This document shows positions 7,875 to 16,013 of a stretch of 64,000 bases of DNA, one piece after another (the stretch's first letter is position 1; each line of letters begins with the position of its first letter). The notes below the pieces were generated by a model that was not told where the DNA came from, did no database searches, and worked only from the letters and a program-made list of their open reading frames with translations. Origin of the DNA: Clostridiales bacterium Firm_14 (lineage in GTDB: Bacteria > Bacillota > Clostridia > Saccharofermentanales > Saccharofermentanaceae); assembly GCA_001604135.1 (NCBI GenBank), contig LVAT01000006.1:124001-188000 (forward strand). Reading direction: 5' to 3'. The translations under genes were made by a program, and so were the position numbers.

Positions 7875-10220
7875 ATGTCAACAGCAAACAACAACGTTGA
7901 GCTAAGACTCGCAGAAGTTGCGGACAGAGTTCACGGTCTGAGACTCGACATGGGTCTGACACCTGAGGAAGTTGCCTCTAAGCTTGATATTTCTACTGAA
8001 GAATATCTTAAGTTTGAAGAAGGCACCCAGGACTTCAACTTTACTTTCATTTATAAATTCGCTAACCTCGCAGGCGTTGAGATCTCTGACATCATGGAAG
8101 GTTCATCCCCTTCCCTTAAGGAATATGCAGTAACGAGAAACGGCCAGGGCAGCCCCATCACAAGACGCACAGGCTATAAGTACCAGCGTCTTGCATCCAG
8201 ATTTAAGAACAAGCTCTGCGAGCCTTTCCGTGTAGTAGTTCCTTATTCCGAAGAGGCTTTGAATCCTCCTTATCACCTCGTTTCACATAACTATCAGGAA
8301 ATGAACATCGTCGTTAAGGGTACTCTTAAGGTAATCATCGGTGATTCCTCCGAAGTGCTCCACGAAGGTGATTCCATCTACTTCGATTCAACACAGCCTC
8401 ACGGCGAGTTCGCATTGGGCGGCGAGGACTGCGTATTCTATGCGATCATCTTAAACCCTGAGGCATGGGGCAAGGGCGAGAACTACACCACGCCTTACAA
8501 TTCAGAAGAGATGCGTACAGACAACGTTACAAACGTTGATGCAGCAAACCTTGAAGATGCTGTTTACACACACTATCTCAACGGCATCCTTGACGAGAAC
8601 GGCACATTGGTCGATGTCGACGTAAACGTTCCCGCATGCAAGAAGTTCAACTTCGCATTCGACTGCGTTGATGCTATCGCCGACAAGAATCCCGACAAGC
8701 TCGCTATGCTCTGGGTCGCAAAGGACTGCGTAACCGAGAAGAGATTCACCTTTGCAGACATCAAGAAGTATTCCAACATGACCGCCAACTACTTCAAGTC
8801 TTTGGGCATCGGCAAGGGCGACAAGGTCGTTCTCGTTCTTAAGCGCCACTATCAGTTCTGGTTCGCCATGATGGGCCTGGAGAAGCTCGGCGCCGTAGCT
8901 ATCCCTGCTACACACCTTCTCCGTGACCACGACTACGAATACCGTTTCAACGCTGCAGGCGTTAAGGCAGTATTCTGCACAGCAGATGACGATGCTGCAG
9001 ATGAAGCAGAGAAGGCAGCAAAAGCATGCGGAGTAGAGACACTCATCCTCTGCAACGGTTCAAGACCCGGATGGCACGACTTCAACGAGGAGTTCAAGAA
9101 CTGCTCCGACGTATTCGAGCGTCCCGCTGATTATGCATGCGGCTACGATCCGATGGTAATGTTCTTTACTTCCGGCACATCGGGCTATCCTAAGATGGCT
9201 CTGCACTCATACATGTATGCGATCGGTCACATCCCGACAGCCAAGTACTGGCAGAACGTCGATCCTAACGGTCTCCACTTCTCCATCTCTGATACAGGCT
9301 GGGGTAAGGCACTCTGGGGCAAGCTCTACGGCCAGTGGCTTTGCGAAGCACCTGTCTTCACATTCGACTTCGACCGCTTCAAGGCAGAAGAGATCCTTCC
9401 CATGTTCAAAAAGTACAACATCACTACATTCTGCGCACCTCCTACGATGTTCAGATTCTTTATCAAGGAAGACCTCTCCAAGTACGATCTGTCTTCACTC
9501 AAGTATGCCGTTACAGCCGGTGAAGCTCTGAACCCTGAGGTTTTCAACAAGTTCATGGAAGCTACCGGAATCAGGCTTATGGAAGGCTTCGGCCAGACCG
9601 AGACAACTCTCGTTATCGCCAACCTCGTTGGTTCGAAGATCAAGCTCGGTTCCATGGGTAAGCCCAATCCGCTCTACGACGTTAAGATCCTTGATCCCGA
9701 CGGCAACGTATGCAAGCCCGGTGAGACAGGCGAGATCTGCATCAATACACAGAACTACCATCCGAAGGGACTCTTCCTCCAGTACTACCTCGCACCTGAA
9801 CTTACAAACGATGCATGGCACGACGGCTGGTATCACACAGGTGATACCGCATGGATGGATGAAGACGGATACATCTCATATGTCGGACGTACGGACGATG
9901 TCATCAAGTCTTCCGGTTACCGTATCGGACCCTTCGAGATCGAGAACGTCATCATGGAGCTTCCTTATGTACTCGAGTGTGCTGTTACGGGTGCTCCCGA
10001 TCCGCAGGGCGTAAGAGGCATCGTCGTAAAGGCTACCATCACGCTCGTTAAGGGAACTGAGGGTACTGAAGAACTCAAGAAAGAGATCCAGCACTACGTT
10101 AAGGAGAAGACTGCTCCTTACAAGTATCCCCGTATAGTTGAATTCGTTGATGAGCTTCCTAAGACATTCAACGGCAAGATCATGAGAAAGGCTATCAGAG
10201 CTGCTGAAGAGCAGAAGTGA
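7875..10220 (+). CDS. XRE helix-turn-helix / cupin / acyl-CoA synthetase fusion
   Basis: 781 residues. I start at ATG 7875 (SD AAGGAGAAAAA); the open frame upstream runs through the T-box and is not coding. Residues 10-65 are an XRE-type helix-turn-helix, 110-200 a cupin (HEGDSIYFDSTQPHG), and 255-780 an AMP-forming acyl-CoA synthetase: phosphate loop TSGTSGYPK at 432-440, SDTGWGK, EGFGQTET, HTGDTAWMDEDGY, GRTDDVIKSSGYRIGPFEIE, and catalytic Lys768 in NGKIMRK. SDTGWGKALWG is typical of the medium-chain/short acyl group of these enzymes. The reaction would be acid + ATP + CoA to acyl-CoA. T-box control ties it to the shortage of one amino acid. The likely substrate (a branched-chain or aromatic short acid) is inference. 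Confidence 0.93.
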   Translation: MSTANNNVELRLAEVADRVHGLRLDMGLTPEEVASKLDISTEEYLKFEEGTQDFNFTFIYKFANLAGVEISDIMEGSSPSLKEYAVTRNGQGSPITRRTGYKYQRLASRFKNKLCEPFRVVVPYSEEALNPPYHLVSHNYQEMNIVVKGTLKVIIGDSSEVLHEGDSIYFDSTQPHGEFALGGEDCVFYAIILNPEAWGKGENYTTPYNSEEMRTDNVTNVDAANLEDAVYTHYLNGILDENGTLVDVDVNVPACKKFNFAFDCVDAIADKNPDKLAMLWVAKDCVTEKRFTFADIKKYSNMTANYFKSLGIGKGDKVVLVLKRHYQFWFAMMGLEKLGAVAIPATHLLRDHDYEYRFNAAGVKAVFCTADDDAADEAEKAAKACGVETLILCNGSRPGWHDFNEEFKNCSDVFERPADYACGYDPMVMFFTSGTSGYPKMALHSYMYAIGHIPTAKYWQNVDPNGLHFSISDTGWGKALWGKLYGQWLCEAPVFTFDFDRFKAEEILPMFKKYNITTFCAPPTMFRFFIKEDLSKYDLSSLKYAVTAGEALNPEVFNKFMEATGIRLMEGFGQTETTLVIANLVGSKIKLGSMGKPNPLYDVKILDPDGNVCKPGETGEICINTQNYHPKGLFLQYYLAPELTNDAWHDGWYHTGDTAWMDEDGYISYVGRTDDVIKSSGYRIGPFEIENVIMELPYVLECAVTGAPDPQGVRGIVVKATITLVKGTEGTEELKKEIQHYVKEKTAPYKYPRIVEFVDELPKTFNGKIMRKAIRAAEEQK

Positions 10221-10232
10221 TCAGAGAAGCCT

Positions 10233-10964
10233 TTAAGAAGCTTTTAACCAGAGCGGCTCTATCGCAGAGCCGCTTTTTTTCTGCCCGGGAACGACCCTTA
10301 TATCAAAGCGCTTATCCCTTACAAAGGGCCAGAGGCAGTCATAAGCCTCCTTGGGATCTTTGAATTCCGGCATCGGGAAATCAGCTATATCGAGGAGCAT
10401 GTTCTGCCCGGCATGGCGCTCCAGGAGCAGATGATGCCTCTTGTCGTAAATAATGAGATTATCGATGTCGCGGCGCTTGAGGACCGGCTTCCTGATTATC
10501 GGAAGCACTGAATTCCTCGGGTTTATGACAATGCACGAAGCCTCTTCGCCGATATAAAAATCCAGTTCCTGCAATATCGACTGGGCCTCCCTGTAGAGGT
10601 CCCTTATCGCCATCTGTATGCCGCTCATGAGCTCGCTCGAATAATCCTCTGCGACCCTCGCGCCATACTTCAGGGAACAGAAGATCATCTTATAGAGATT
10701 GATCTCCAGACCTGATGCATCCGTCAGAAAATAGTCGGACACCATCTGCTGGACTTCGGCACTGCTCCTGACTGATATCGTGGAATAAAGATACTGCGCA
10801 TCCTTAAGATTCGTCGCGATGTTCAAGGCAATGTCCGGCCTGTCCTCCACCCTCCGGTCAGTTATCGAAGCGGGCACCCTGCCCGACCTTAAAGCAGCTA
10901 GAACTGCGCAAAGATAGCCTTCGAAAGTGCCGTCATACGTGTATCTTATGCCCTGGTCTGCCAT
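10233..10964 (-). CDS. Protein with similarity to the TIGR03915/DUF4130 probable DNA metabolism family
   Basis: 243 residues with SD GGAGGAG. The N-terminal segment YTYDGTFEGYLCAVLAAL and the later TDASGLEINLYKMIF and LYREAQSILQELDFYIGEE recall the TIGR03915 proteins that partner a radical-SAM/uracil-DNA-glycosylase-like protein. The C-terminal part (after about 165) does not show the motifs I remember for DUF4130, and no radical-SAM partner is next to it. The assignment is therefore from N-terminal pattern only. Its 3-prime end carries the terminator of the convergent synthetase gene inside the coding sequence. Confidence 0.55.
   Translation of the reverse strand: MADQGIRYTYDGTFEGYLCAVLAALRSGRVPASITDRRVEDRPDIALNIATNLKDAQYLYSTISVRSSAEVQQMVSDYFLTDASGLEINLYKMIFCSLKYGARVAEDYSSELMSGIQMAIRDLYREAQSILQELDFYIGEEASCIVINPRNSVLPIIRKPVLKRRDIDNLIIYDKRHHLLLERHAGQNMLLDIADFPMPEFKDPKEAYDCLWPFVRDKRFDIRVVPGQKKSGSAIEPLWLKAS
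10252..10280 (+). terminator. Rho-independent terminator of the synthetase gene
   Basis: AGCGGCTCT (10252-10260) and AGAGCCGCT (10266-10274) pair perfectly across a 5-nt loop, followed by TTTTTT. It lies within the last codons of the convergent gene ending at 10233. Confidence 0.93.
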
Positions 10965-11065
10965 GCTTTACTCCTCCTGTCCGTCTTTAAGTGCCGTCAT
11001 TCTATCACCGCGAACATATGTTTGTAAATACCGGTTTCAGCATGTGTACCATTAATGGTTCCCAA

Positions 11066-11098
11066 AACAAAAAGAGACTGGAATTAACCAGTCTCTTT
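11066..11098 (-). terminator. Rho-independent terminator
   Basis: AAAGAGACTGG (11071-11081) and CCAGTCTCTTT (11088-11098) pair perfectly; on the minus strand the hairpin is followed by TTTTTGTTTTG. It ends the lipoprotein transcript from 11742. Confidence 0.88.
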
Positions 11099-11121
11099 AG
11101 TGTTTTGCCTTATCGTTAAGG

Positions 11122-11192
11122 CTTGATGATTATTTCGAACTGCTTCCGCACAAGCGTAGCGCGGAGGACTCGCAGTGAGAAAAATCATCAAG
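11122..11192 (-). other. Long nested hairpin after the lipoprotein gene
   Basis: Four stems nest in register: CTTGATGATT/AATCATCAAG (11122-11131 with 11183-11192), TTTC/GAAA (11133-11136 with 11179-11182), CTGC/GCAG (11140-11143 with 11172-11175) and TCCGC/GCGGA (11145-11149 with 11161-11165). The outer arm contains the stop codon of the lipoprotein gene. A separate terminator lies 25 bp further on, so this is not the terminator. It could be a 3-prime-end stabilising structure or a small palindromic element. Confidence 0.6.
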
Positions 11193-11742
11193 GCTTCGGG
11201 AATCCGAGCTCCTTAAGGAATGCGGAGATCTTTTCCTTGTCACGCTTGCTGCCTTCGATGGAATATACTTCGATGTAAACGTTCTGGTTTACATAGACGC
11301 CGCCGAAGATCTCGCTGTCCTTGGAAAGATACTTTGTACCGACCCTTGAACTCTTTTCGATGTCGCCGTTAAAAGTGATCGATCCGCTCTTCTTGCTGAT
11401 GGACATGGAATGTGAACCTTCAAAATCCTTATCCTTTACGGAATCGTTGAATGAATCGTATGCATCCTCGAAATAATTCATTGCATCGTCAGCCTTCTTA
11501 AATCTGACGTATGTGTATGTGTTGTCTCCGTCATTTGCAACAATGATGTACTCAGCCTTATCACCGTTGAAAGTTGTGTTCTTCATGTGCTGAGTCTCAT
11601 CCTCGTCGATGCTTACGGCATTATCCAATGCATCGAAGAAAACATCCTCATCATCAATAAGCTTGACCCGTGCGCATCCTGCAAAAGAAAAAATAGTTGC
11701 GCATGCGAGCAAAGAAGCGATAACAGCACGCATCTTCTTCAT
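11188..11742 (-). CDS. Putative lipoprotein, unknown function
   Basis: 184 residues from the ATG at 11742, which follows CAGGAGGGAACG; the open frame extends 21 codons further but without SD or signal. A lipoprotein signal peptide ends in FAGC, then the mature part has no membrane segment. The body alternates short strands and charged helices (TYTYVRFKKADDAMNYFEDAYDS), and it ends with a helix KEKISAFLKELGF. I do not recognise the family. It is flanked by a terminator and by the tyrS terminator, so it is probably transcribed alone. Confidence 0.75.
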   Translation of the reverse strand: MKKMRAVIASLLACATIFSFAGCARVKLIDDEDVFFDALDNAVSIDEDETQHMKNTTFNGDKAEYIIVANDGDNTYTYVRFKKADDAMNYFEDAYDSFNDSVKDKDFEGSHSMSISKKSGSITFNGDIEKSSRVGTKYLSKDSEIFGGVYVNQNVYIEVYSIEGSKRDKEKISAFLKELGFPKP

Positions 11743-11841
11743 AATCGTTCCCTCCTGGCACCTAAAAGTTAAACTTATTTTACCGCTCGAAATAAGCCTT
11801 TTCAACGAATTAAGACCGACAAACTTAACTAAATCTGCAAT

Positions 11842-11875
11842 TAAAAAATCCCCGACATCAACATATGCCGGGGAC
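11842..11875 (-). terminator. Rho-independent terminator of the tyrS operon
   Basis: GTCCCCGGCA and the TGTCGGGGAT arm on the minus strand form a GC-rich stem followed by TTTTTTA. It lies 26 bp after the tyrS stop. Confidence 0.85.
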
Positions 11876-11900
11876 TTACTGATCTGCTTAAAAGGACTTA

Positions 11901-13133
11901 TCAGGCAAGCTTCAATCTGTGGTATGTCTTCTTGCCCTTACGTACGATCGCTTCGCCGCTTGCATCGAAGTCAGATTCCTTGAGTTCATAGAACTGATCC
12001 TCAACAACTGTATCGTTGAGGTATACGCCCTTCTGCTGGATCATTCTTCTTGCTTCGCCCTTGGACTTCATGAGGCCTGCCTTAACGAGCGCATCAGCGA
12101 TCTGCATGCCGGCATTGAGCTCATCGTTAGTGATCTCAGTTGTCTTCATGTCTTCAGATCTTCCGGCGTTCTCGAAAATATCCTCAGCTGTCTTTTTCGC
12201 GATCTCAGCAGCTTCTTCGCCGTGAATGATCTTTGTAACTTCGTAAGCAAGTCTCTTCTTTGCCTCATTGATTGCTGCATCAGTGAGCTTTGCATACTCG
12301 TTGATCTCGTCCATTTCGAGGAATGTCAAAAGCTTCATGCACTTGATGACATCAGCGTCATCGACGTTTCTCCAGTACTGGTAGAAGTCGTAGACAGGGG
12401 TCTTCTCAGGATCGAGCCATACTGCGCCCTTTGCTGTCTTACCCATCTTCTTGCCTTCGCTGTTTGTAAGGAGAGTGAATGTAAGGCCGTAAACGGACTC
12501 GCCCTTCTTACGGCGTACGAGCTCCATGCCTGCGAGGATGTTAGACCACTGGTCGTCGCCGCCGAACTCCAGGTCACAGCCGTATTTCTCGTGGAGGTAA
12601 TAGAAATCGTAGCCCTGCATGAGCATATAGTTGAATTCGAGGAATGAGAGTCCCTTTTCGAGACGCTGCTTATAGCACTCTGCGGTAAGCATCTTGTTTA
12701 CTGAGAAATGAGCACCTACTTCTCTTAAGAACTCAATGTAGTTAAGGTTTCTGAGCCAGTCAGCATTGTTTACGATGAGCGCCTTGCCGTCAGAAAAATC
12801 AACGACCTTGCCCATCTGCTTCTTGAAGCACTCAACGTTGTGGTCGATCGTCTCAACCGTCATCATCTGACGCATGTCGGTACGGCCGGAAGGGTCGCCG
12901 ATCATACCGGTGCCGCCGCCCATGAGAGCGATCGGACGGTGGCCGGCCTTCTGCATGTGGCTCATTACCATCATCTGAACGAAGTGGCCTACGTGAAGAG
13001 AGTCAGCCGTCGGGTCAAAACCGATGTAGAAAGATACACCGGGCTTGCTCAGAAGCTCATAGATCTCATCTCTGTGTGTTGCCTGGGAGAAGTAGCCTCT
13101 CTCTTCAAGCACGTCAAATACATTTCTGTACAT
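11901..13133 (-). CDS. tyrS: Tyrosyl-tRNA synthetase
   Basis: 410 residues from ATG 13133 (SD GGAGG six bases upstream; the TTG four codons earlier overlaps the SD). Class I motifs are clear: HVGH in ADSLHVGHF and KMGKT as the KMSKS loop. [12 protein letters not shown] and [14 protein letters not shown] are typical of TyrRS. The C-terminal S4-like RNA-binding domain ([21 protein letters not shown]) is present. It charges tRNA-Tyr in the cytoplasm. No T-box is seen upstream; the gene follows trxB by 31 bp and shares its operon. Confidence 0.98.
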   Translation of the reverse strand: MYRNVFDVLEERGYFSQATHRDEIYELLSKPGVSFYIGFDPTADSLHVGHFVQMMVMSHMQKAGHRPIALMGGGTGMIGDPSGRTDMRQMMTVETIDHNVECFKKQMGKVVDFSDGKALIVNNADWLRNLNYIEFLREVGAHFSVNKMLTAECYKQRLEKGLSFLEFNYMLMQGYDFYYLHEKYGCDLEFGGDDQWSNILAGMELVRRKKGESVYGLTFTLLTNSEGKKMGKTAKGAVWLDPEKTPVYDFYQYWRNVDDADVIKCMKLLTFLEMDEINEYAKLTDAAINEAKKRLAYEVTKIIHGEEAAEIAKKTAEDIFENAGRSEDMKTTEITNDELNAGMQIADALVKAGLMKSKGEARRMIQQKGVYLNDTVVEDQFYELKESDFDASGEAIVRKGKKTYHRLKLA

Positions 13134-13164
13134 ATATTCCTCCAACTAATTGTTATCTGTTTTA

Positions 13165-14076
13165 TCAGACGCCGAGTTTGATGTAGTCGATCGCTGCAAG
13201 TGCCGCAATTGCGCCGTCAGCGCAAGCCGTCGTAAGCTGTCTTACCTTCTTGACTCTCGCGTCGCCTGCTGCGAAGATGCCTTCAACATTGGTCTTGCAG
13301 TTCTCGCCTGCTTCGATATAGCCGCCCTGCAAAGTTACAAGATCCTTAAAGTCAGCCGTCTTGGGCTCCTGTCCGATCGCAACGAAAAGTCCGTCAACGT
13401 CGATCTGCTTCTTGGAACCGTCTGCCTTGCTTACGAGTTCAACGCCTGTAAGCTTGGGTTCACCCAAAAGGCTCTCGATCGTATAAGGCGTAACGATCTC
13501 AAGGTTAGGAAGCGCTTTTGCCGCCTTTACGAGAACGTCATCAGCCCTGAATTCGTTTCTGCGGTGTATAAGATATACCTTGTCTACGATACCTGCAAGA
13601 TATATGGCATCTTCAACTGCCGTATTTCCGCCGCCGTTGACTGCAACAGTCTTGCCCTTATAGAACGCTCCGTCGCATGTGGCGCAGTAGGAAATGCCCT
13701 TGCCTAAGAGATCATCTTCTCTTGCAATGCCTAAGTGACGGTTGGAAGCGCCGACTGCAAGGATCACTGCCTTTGCGGTATTCTTCTTGCCGGAATCAAG
13801 TGTGACTTCAAAGCCTTCAGCAGTCTTCTCGACAGCTGCAACGCGGTCGAACTCGAGCACTGCGCCAAGGTTAATTGCCTGGTTATAAAGGTCGTTGGCA
13901 AAATCAAAGCCGGAGATCTTGGCGATCGCCGGATAGTTCTCGATCTCGGGAGTGTTGACGATCTGTCCGCCGTACATCTCGCCCTCATAAATGACGGTAT
14001 CCATTCCTGCGCGTCTGGCATAGATAGCTGCCGAAAGTCCTGCGGGGCCTGCGCCTACGATGATGATGTCTGCCAT
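13165..14076 (-). CDS. trxB: Thioredoxin-disulfide reductase
   Basis: 303 residues, SD AAAGGAAGG. FAD-binding GAGPAG at 8-13, the redox pair C131-A-T-C134 in a YCATCDG context, the NADPH-binding GGGNTAVEDA and the C-terminal FAAGDARVKKVRQLTTACADG are the complete TrxB signature. It reduces thioredoxin with NADPH. The GGGNTA-x-E and following HRRNEFRADD (two Arg of an HRR motif) favour NADPH over ferredoxin as donor. The gene begins one base after the thioesterase gene ends. Confidence 0.97.
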   Translation of the reverse strand: MADIIIVGAGPAGLSAAIYARRAGMDTVIYEGEMYGGQIVNTPEIENYPAIAKISGFDFANDLYNQAINLGAVLEFDRVAAVEKTAEGFEVTLDSGKKNTAKAVILAVGASNRHLGIAREDDLLGKGISYCATCDGAFYKGKTVAVNGGGNTAVEDAIYLAGIVDKVYLIHRRNEFRADDVLVKAAKALPNLEIVTPYTIESLLGEPKLTGVELVSKADGSKKQIDVDGLFVAIGQEPKTADFKDLVTLQGGYIEAGENCKTNVEGIFAAGDARVKKVRQLTTACADGAIAALAAIDYIKLGV

Positions 14077-14077
14077 A

Positions 14078-14527
14078 TCAGCCTTCCTTTCCGTTGACTA
14101 ATTCGTCAAGCTTTGCGTGCGCTTCCGGGTTCGTTCTCTGCATTGAGATGACCTTGCCTTCACGGTTGATGAAGCAATGCTCTGAAGTTCCCATGCACCT
14201 TACCTGCTCCGTCTCCTTATCAAAGATCGTATATTTAATATCGAATCTTACTCCGGTATATCTTGTGATCTCAGCCCTTATAACGACCGTATCACAGTAC
14301 TTCGCCATAGTCTTATACTTTGCCGTAAGTCCTACGACGGGGCTTATGATGCCCATCTCTTCCATTCCCTTATAGCCTAATCCGATGTCCTCGAAAAGCT
14401 TCGTCCTCGCCTCTTCATACCACCTTACGTAGTTCGAATGATGGGTAACTCCCATCTGGTCCGTCTCATAGTACTGTACAAGATGCTCGCAATCCGTAAC
14501 TGCTGCCATTTTCCTAAATATCTCCAT
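14078..14527 (-). CDS. Acyl-CoA thioesterase, YbgC/FcbC hotdog family
   Basis: 149 residues. The N-terminal YETDQMGVTHHSNYVRWYEEAR is the 4-hydroxybenzoyl-CoA thioesterase-type motif (the Asp in TDQMG is the catalytic acid), followed by the hotdog strands VVIRAEI and VRFDIKYTIFD. These enzymes hydrolyse short acyl-CoA or acyl-ACP thioesters. No clear SD precedes the first ATG; a second ATG at codon 7 (14509) follows AGGAAA and may be the real start. It heads the operon with trxB and tyrS. Confidence 0.92.
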   Translation of the reverse strand: MEIFRKMAAVTDCEHLVQYYETDQMGVTHHSNYVRWYEEARTKLFEDIGLGYKGMEEMGIISPVVGLTAKYKTMAKYCDTVVIRAEITRYTGVRFDIKYTIFDKETEQVRCMGTSEHCFINREGKVISMQRTNPEAHAKLDELVNGKEG

Positions 14528-14605
14528 TCATAAATAGATTGCTTTATTTTATTTAGAGTAAGGATAACTGTCAAATAAGTAACTGTTATTCCTTTTGAAA
14601 ACATA

Positions 14606-14619
14606 TATAATTGCTTCTA
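14606..14619 (+). promoter_or_regulatory. -10 box placed for a leaderless start
   Basis: TATAAT (14606-14611) ends seven bases before the ATG at 14619, so transcription would begin at or next to the start codon. No SD precedes the ATG, and the -35 region (CTGTTA at 17-bp spacing) is poor. Confidence 0.4.
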
Positions 14620-15278
14620 TGGATACCGAGCTCTTCATCTTGATAACAGACATCATCGGCACTGTGGCTTTCGCAGTGTCAGGCGCCATGGCCGGAATCA
14701 GGAAGAAGATGGACATCTTCGGCGTCAATATCCTGGCGCTCCTTACCGCTACGGGTGGCGGCATCATAAGAGACCTCGTAACAGGCTCCACACCTCCCAC
14801 GGCCTTTAAGAATCCTTTTTTCGTAATCATCGCAGCGATCGCCGCGAACATCACATTCATATTCGTCTGGTGGCAGCACAAGAATAAGAAGAACGTCTCC
14901 GAGAAGACCCGCGCGATCTACGACAAGATCTTCTTCTGGTTCGACACAGTGGGGCTTGCAGCTTTCACCGCAGACGGCGTCCACACAGGACTTCTGGGCA
15001 CTCACGCAAACAATGCTTTCCTCGTTATCTTCCTTGGCGTCGTAACAGGTGTCGGCGGCGGCGTATTAAGAGATGTCCTCTCACTCGAGATGCCTTATAT
15101 CTTCGTAAAGCACATCTACGCATGCGCTTCCATTGTCGGCGCCGCAGCAGTCTATATCGTCTTCAACTTCACGGGTTCACCCGAAATCGCAATGCTCGTG
15201 GGCTTCTTCTTCGTCTGCGCGATCAGATTCTGCGCCGCCCACTACGGCTGGAACCTGCCGAAGGCATATAAGGACTGA
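14619..15278 (+). CDS. TRIC-type / UPF0126 cation channel family protein
   Basis: 219 residues from ATG 14619 (the frame opens 8 codons earlier with TTG, which overlaps a TATAAT box). Seven hydrophobic segments are arranged as two similar halves, each with a GGG-x2-RD motif: TATGGGIIRDLVTG and GVGGGVLRDVLSLE. This repeat is the mark of the bacterial trimeric intracellular cation channel (YicG/UPF0126) family, which forms K+-permeable pores. It is transcribed divergently from the thioesterase operon. Confidence 0.92.
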   Translation: MDTELFILITDIIGTVAFAVSGAMAGIRKKMDIFGVNILALLTATGGGIIRDLVTGSTPPTAFKNPFFVIIAAIAANITFIFVWWQHKNKKNVSEKTRAIYDKIFFWFDTVGLAAFTADGVHTGLLGTHANNAFLVIFLGVVTGVGGGVLRDVLSLEMPYIFVKHIYACASIVGAAAVYIVFNFTGSPEIAMLVGFFFVCAIRFCAAHYGWNLPKAYKD

Positions 15279-15340
15279 AAGAACGGATCAGCTTCCTGAT
15301 TTATCACCTGGGACGGAAATAAGAAACAAAAACAATACAC

Positions 15341-15365
15341 AAAAAAACCGCCCCACAAGGGAGCG
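15341..15365 (-). terminator. Rho-independent terminator of the FkbH-ACP-MBOAT-ThrH operon
   Basis: On the minus strand CCGCTCC pairs with GGGGCGG (one G-U) across CTTGT, followed by seven T. It sits 27 bp after the thrH stop. Confidence 0.88.
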
Positions 15366-15391
15366 GCCGTCAAAAAGCGTTTTATACGATC

Positions 15392-16000
15392 TCAGTTAGA
15401 ATCCGGTACAGCCTTAATAGCGGCGAGCAATTCAGAGAACTCCTCAAATGCGGGGATGTCCGGGTTGTCGGCGATGATCTTCTCTGTGCTCTTGAAAAGG
15501 AATCCGGCCTTGGATGCCTTGATCATGGCGAGGTCGTTGTAGGAGTCACCGGAAGCGATCGTGTCAAAGCCGATTGACTGAAGAGCCTTAACCGTGGACA
15601 GCTTGGAATTCTCAATCCTCATCTTGAAGTCTTCGATCATGCCGTCTTCGCCGACGATCAGTGAGTTGCAGAAGAGTGCCGGATAGCCGAGCTTTGCCAT
15701 CAGAGGCATGGCGAACTGCGTGAAGGTATCGCTAATGATGATGACCTGCATATCCTTACGGAGCTCGTCCAAAAATTCCTTTGCGCCCGGGAGCGGATCG
15801 ATCGAAGCGATAACTTCCTGGATCTCCTTGAGGCCCAAGCCGTGCTCTCTTAAGATGCCGAGTCTCCAGTGCATGAGTTTATCGTAATCGGGCTCATCCC
15901 TGGTCGTTCTGGTAAGCTCCGGGATACCGGTCTTCTTTGAGAACTCGATCCAGATCTCAGGTACCAGAACGCCTTCCATATCAAGACAAACAATATTCAT
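15392..16000 (-). CDS. thrH: ThrH-type HAD phosphatase (phosphoserine phosphatase / homoserine phosphotransferase)
   Basis: 202 residues from ATG 16000, with SD AAGGGGG; the longer frame upstream overlaps the MBOAT gene and lacks an SD. HAD motif I is the unusual CLDMEGVLVPE of ThrH (Asp-Met-Glu), with motif II ISDTF, and GDSYNDLAMI as motif IV. ThrH from Pseudomonas dephosphorylates phosphoserine and can pass the phosphate to homoserine. It lies 13 bp after the MBOAT gene and before the operon terminator, so it is probably the last gene of the acylation operon. A role on a phosphorylated three-carbon acid there is inference. Confidence 0.93.
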   Translation of the reverse strand: MNIVCLDMEGVLVPEIWIEFSKKTGIPELTRTTRDEPDYDKLMHWRLGILREHGLGLKEIQEVIASIDPLPGAKEFLDELRKDMQVIIISDTFTQFAMPLMAKLGYPALFCNSLIVGEDGMIEDFKMRIENSKLSTVKALQSIGFDTIASGDSYNDLAMIKASKAGFLFKSTEKIIADNPDIPAFEEFSELLAAIKAVPDSN

Positions 16001-16013
16001 TAAGTTTTCCCCC

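Noticed and set aside
11919-12647. 242-codon open frame opposite tyrS
   Set aside because: Shadow of tyrS; the composition (Leu/Cys-rich) and missing SD argue against coding.
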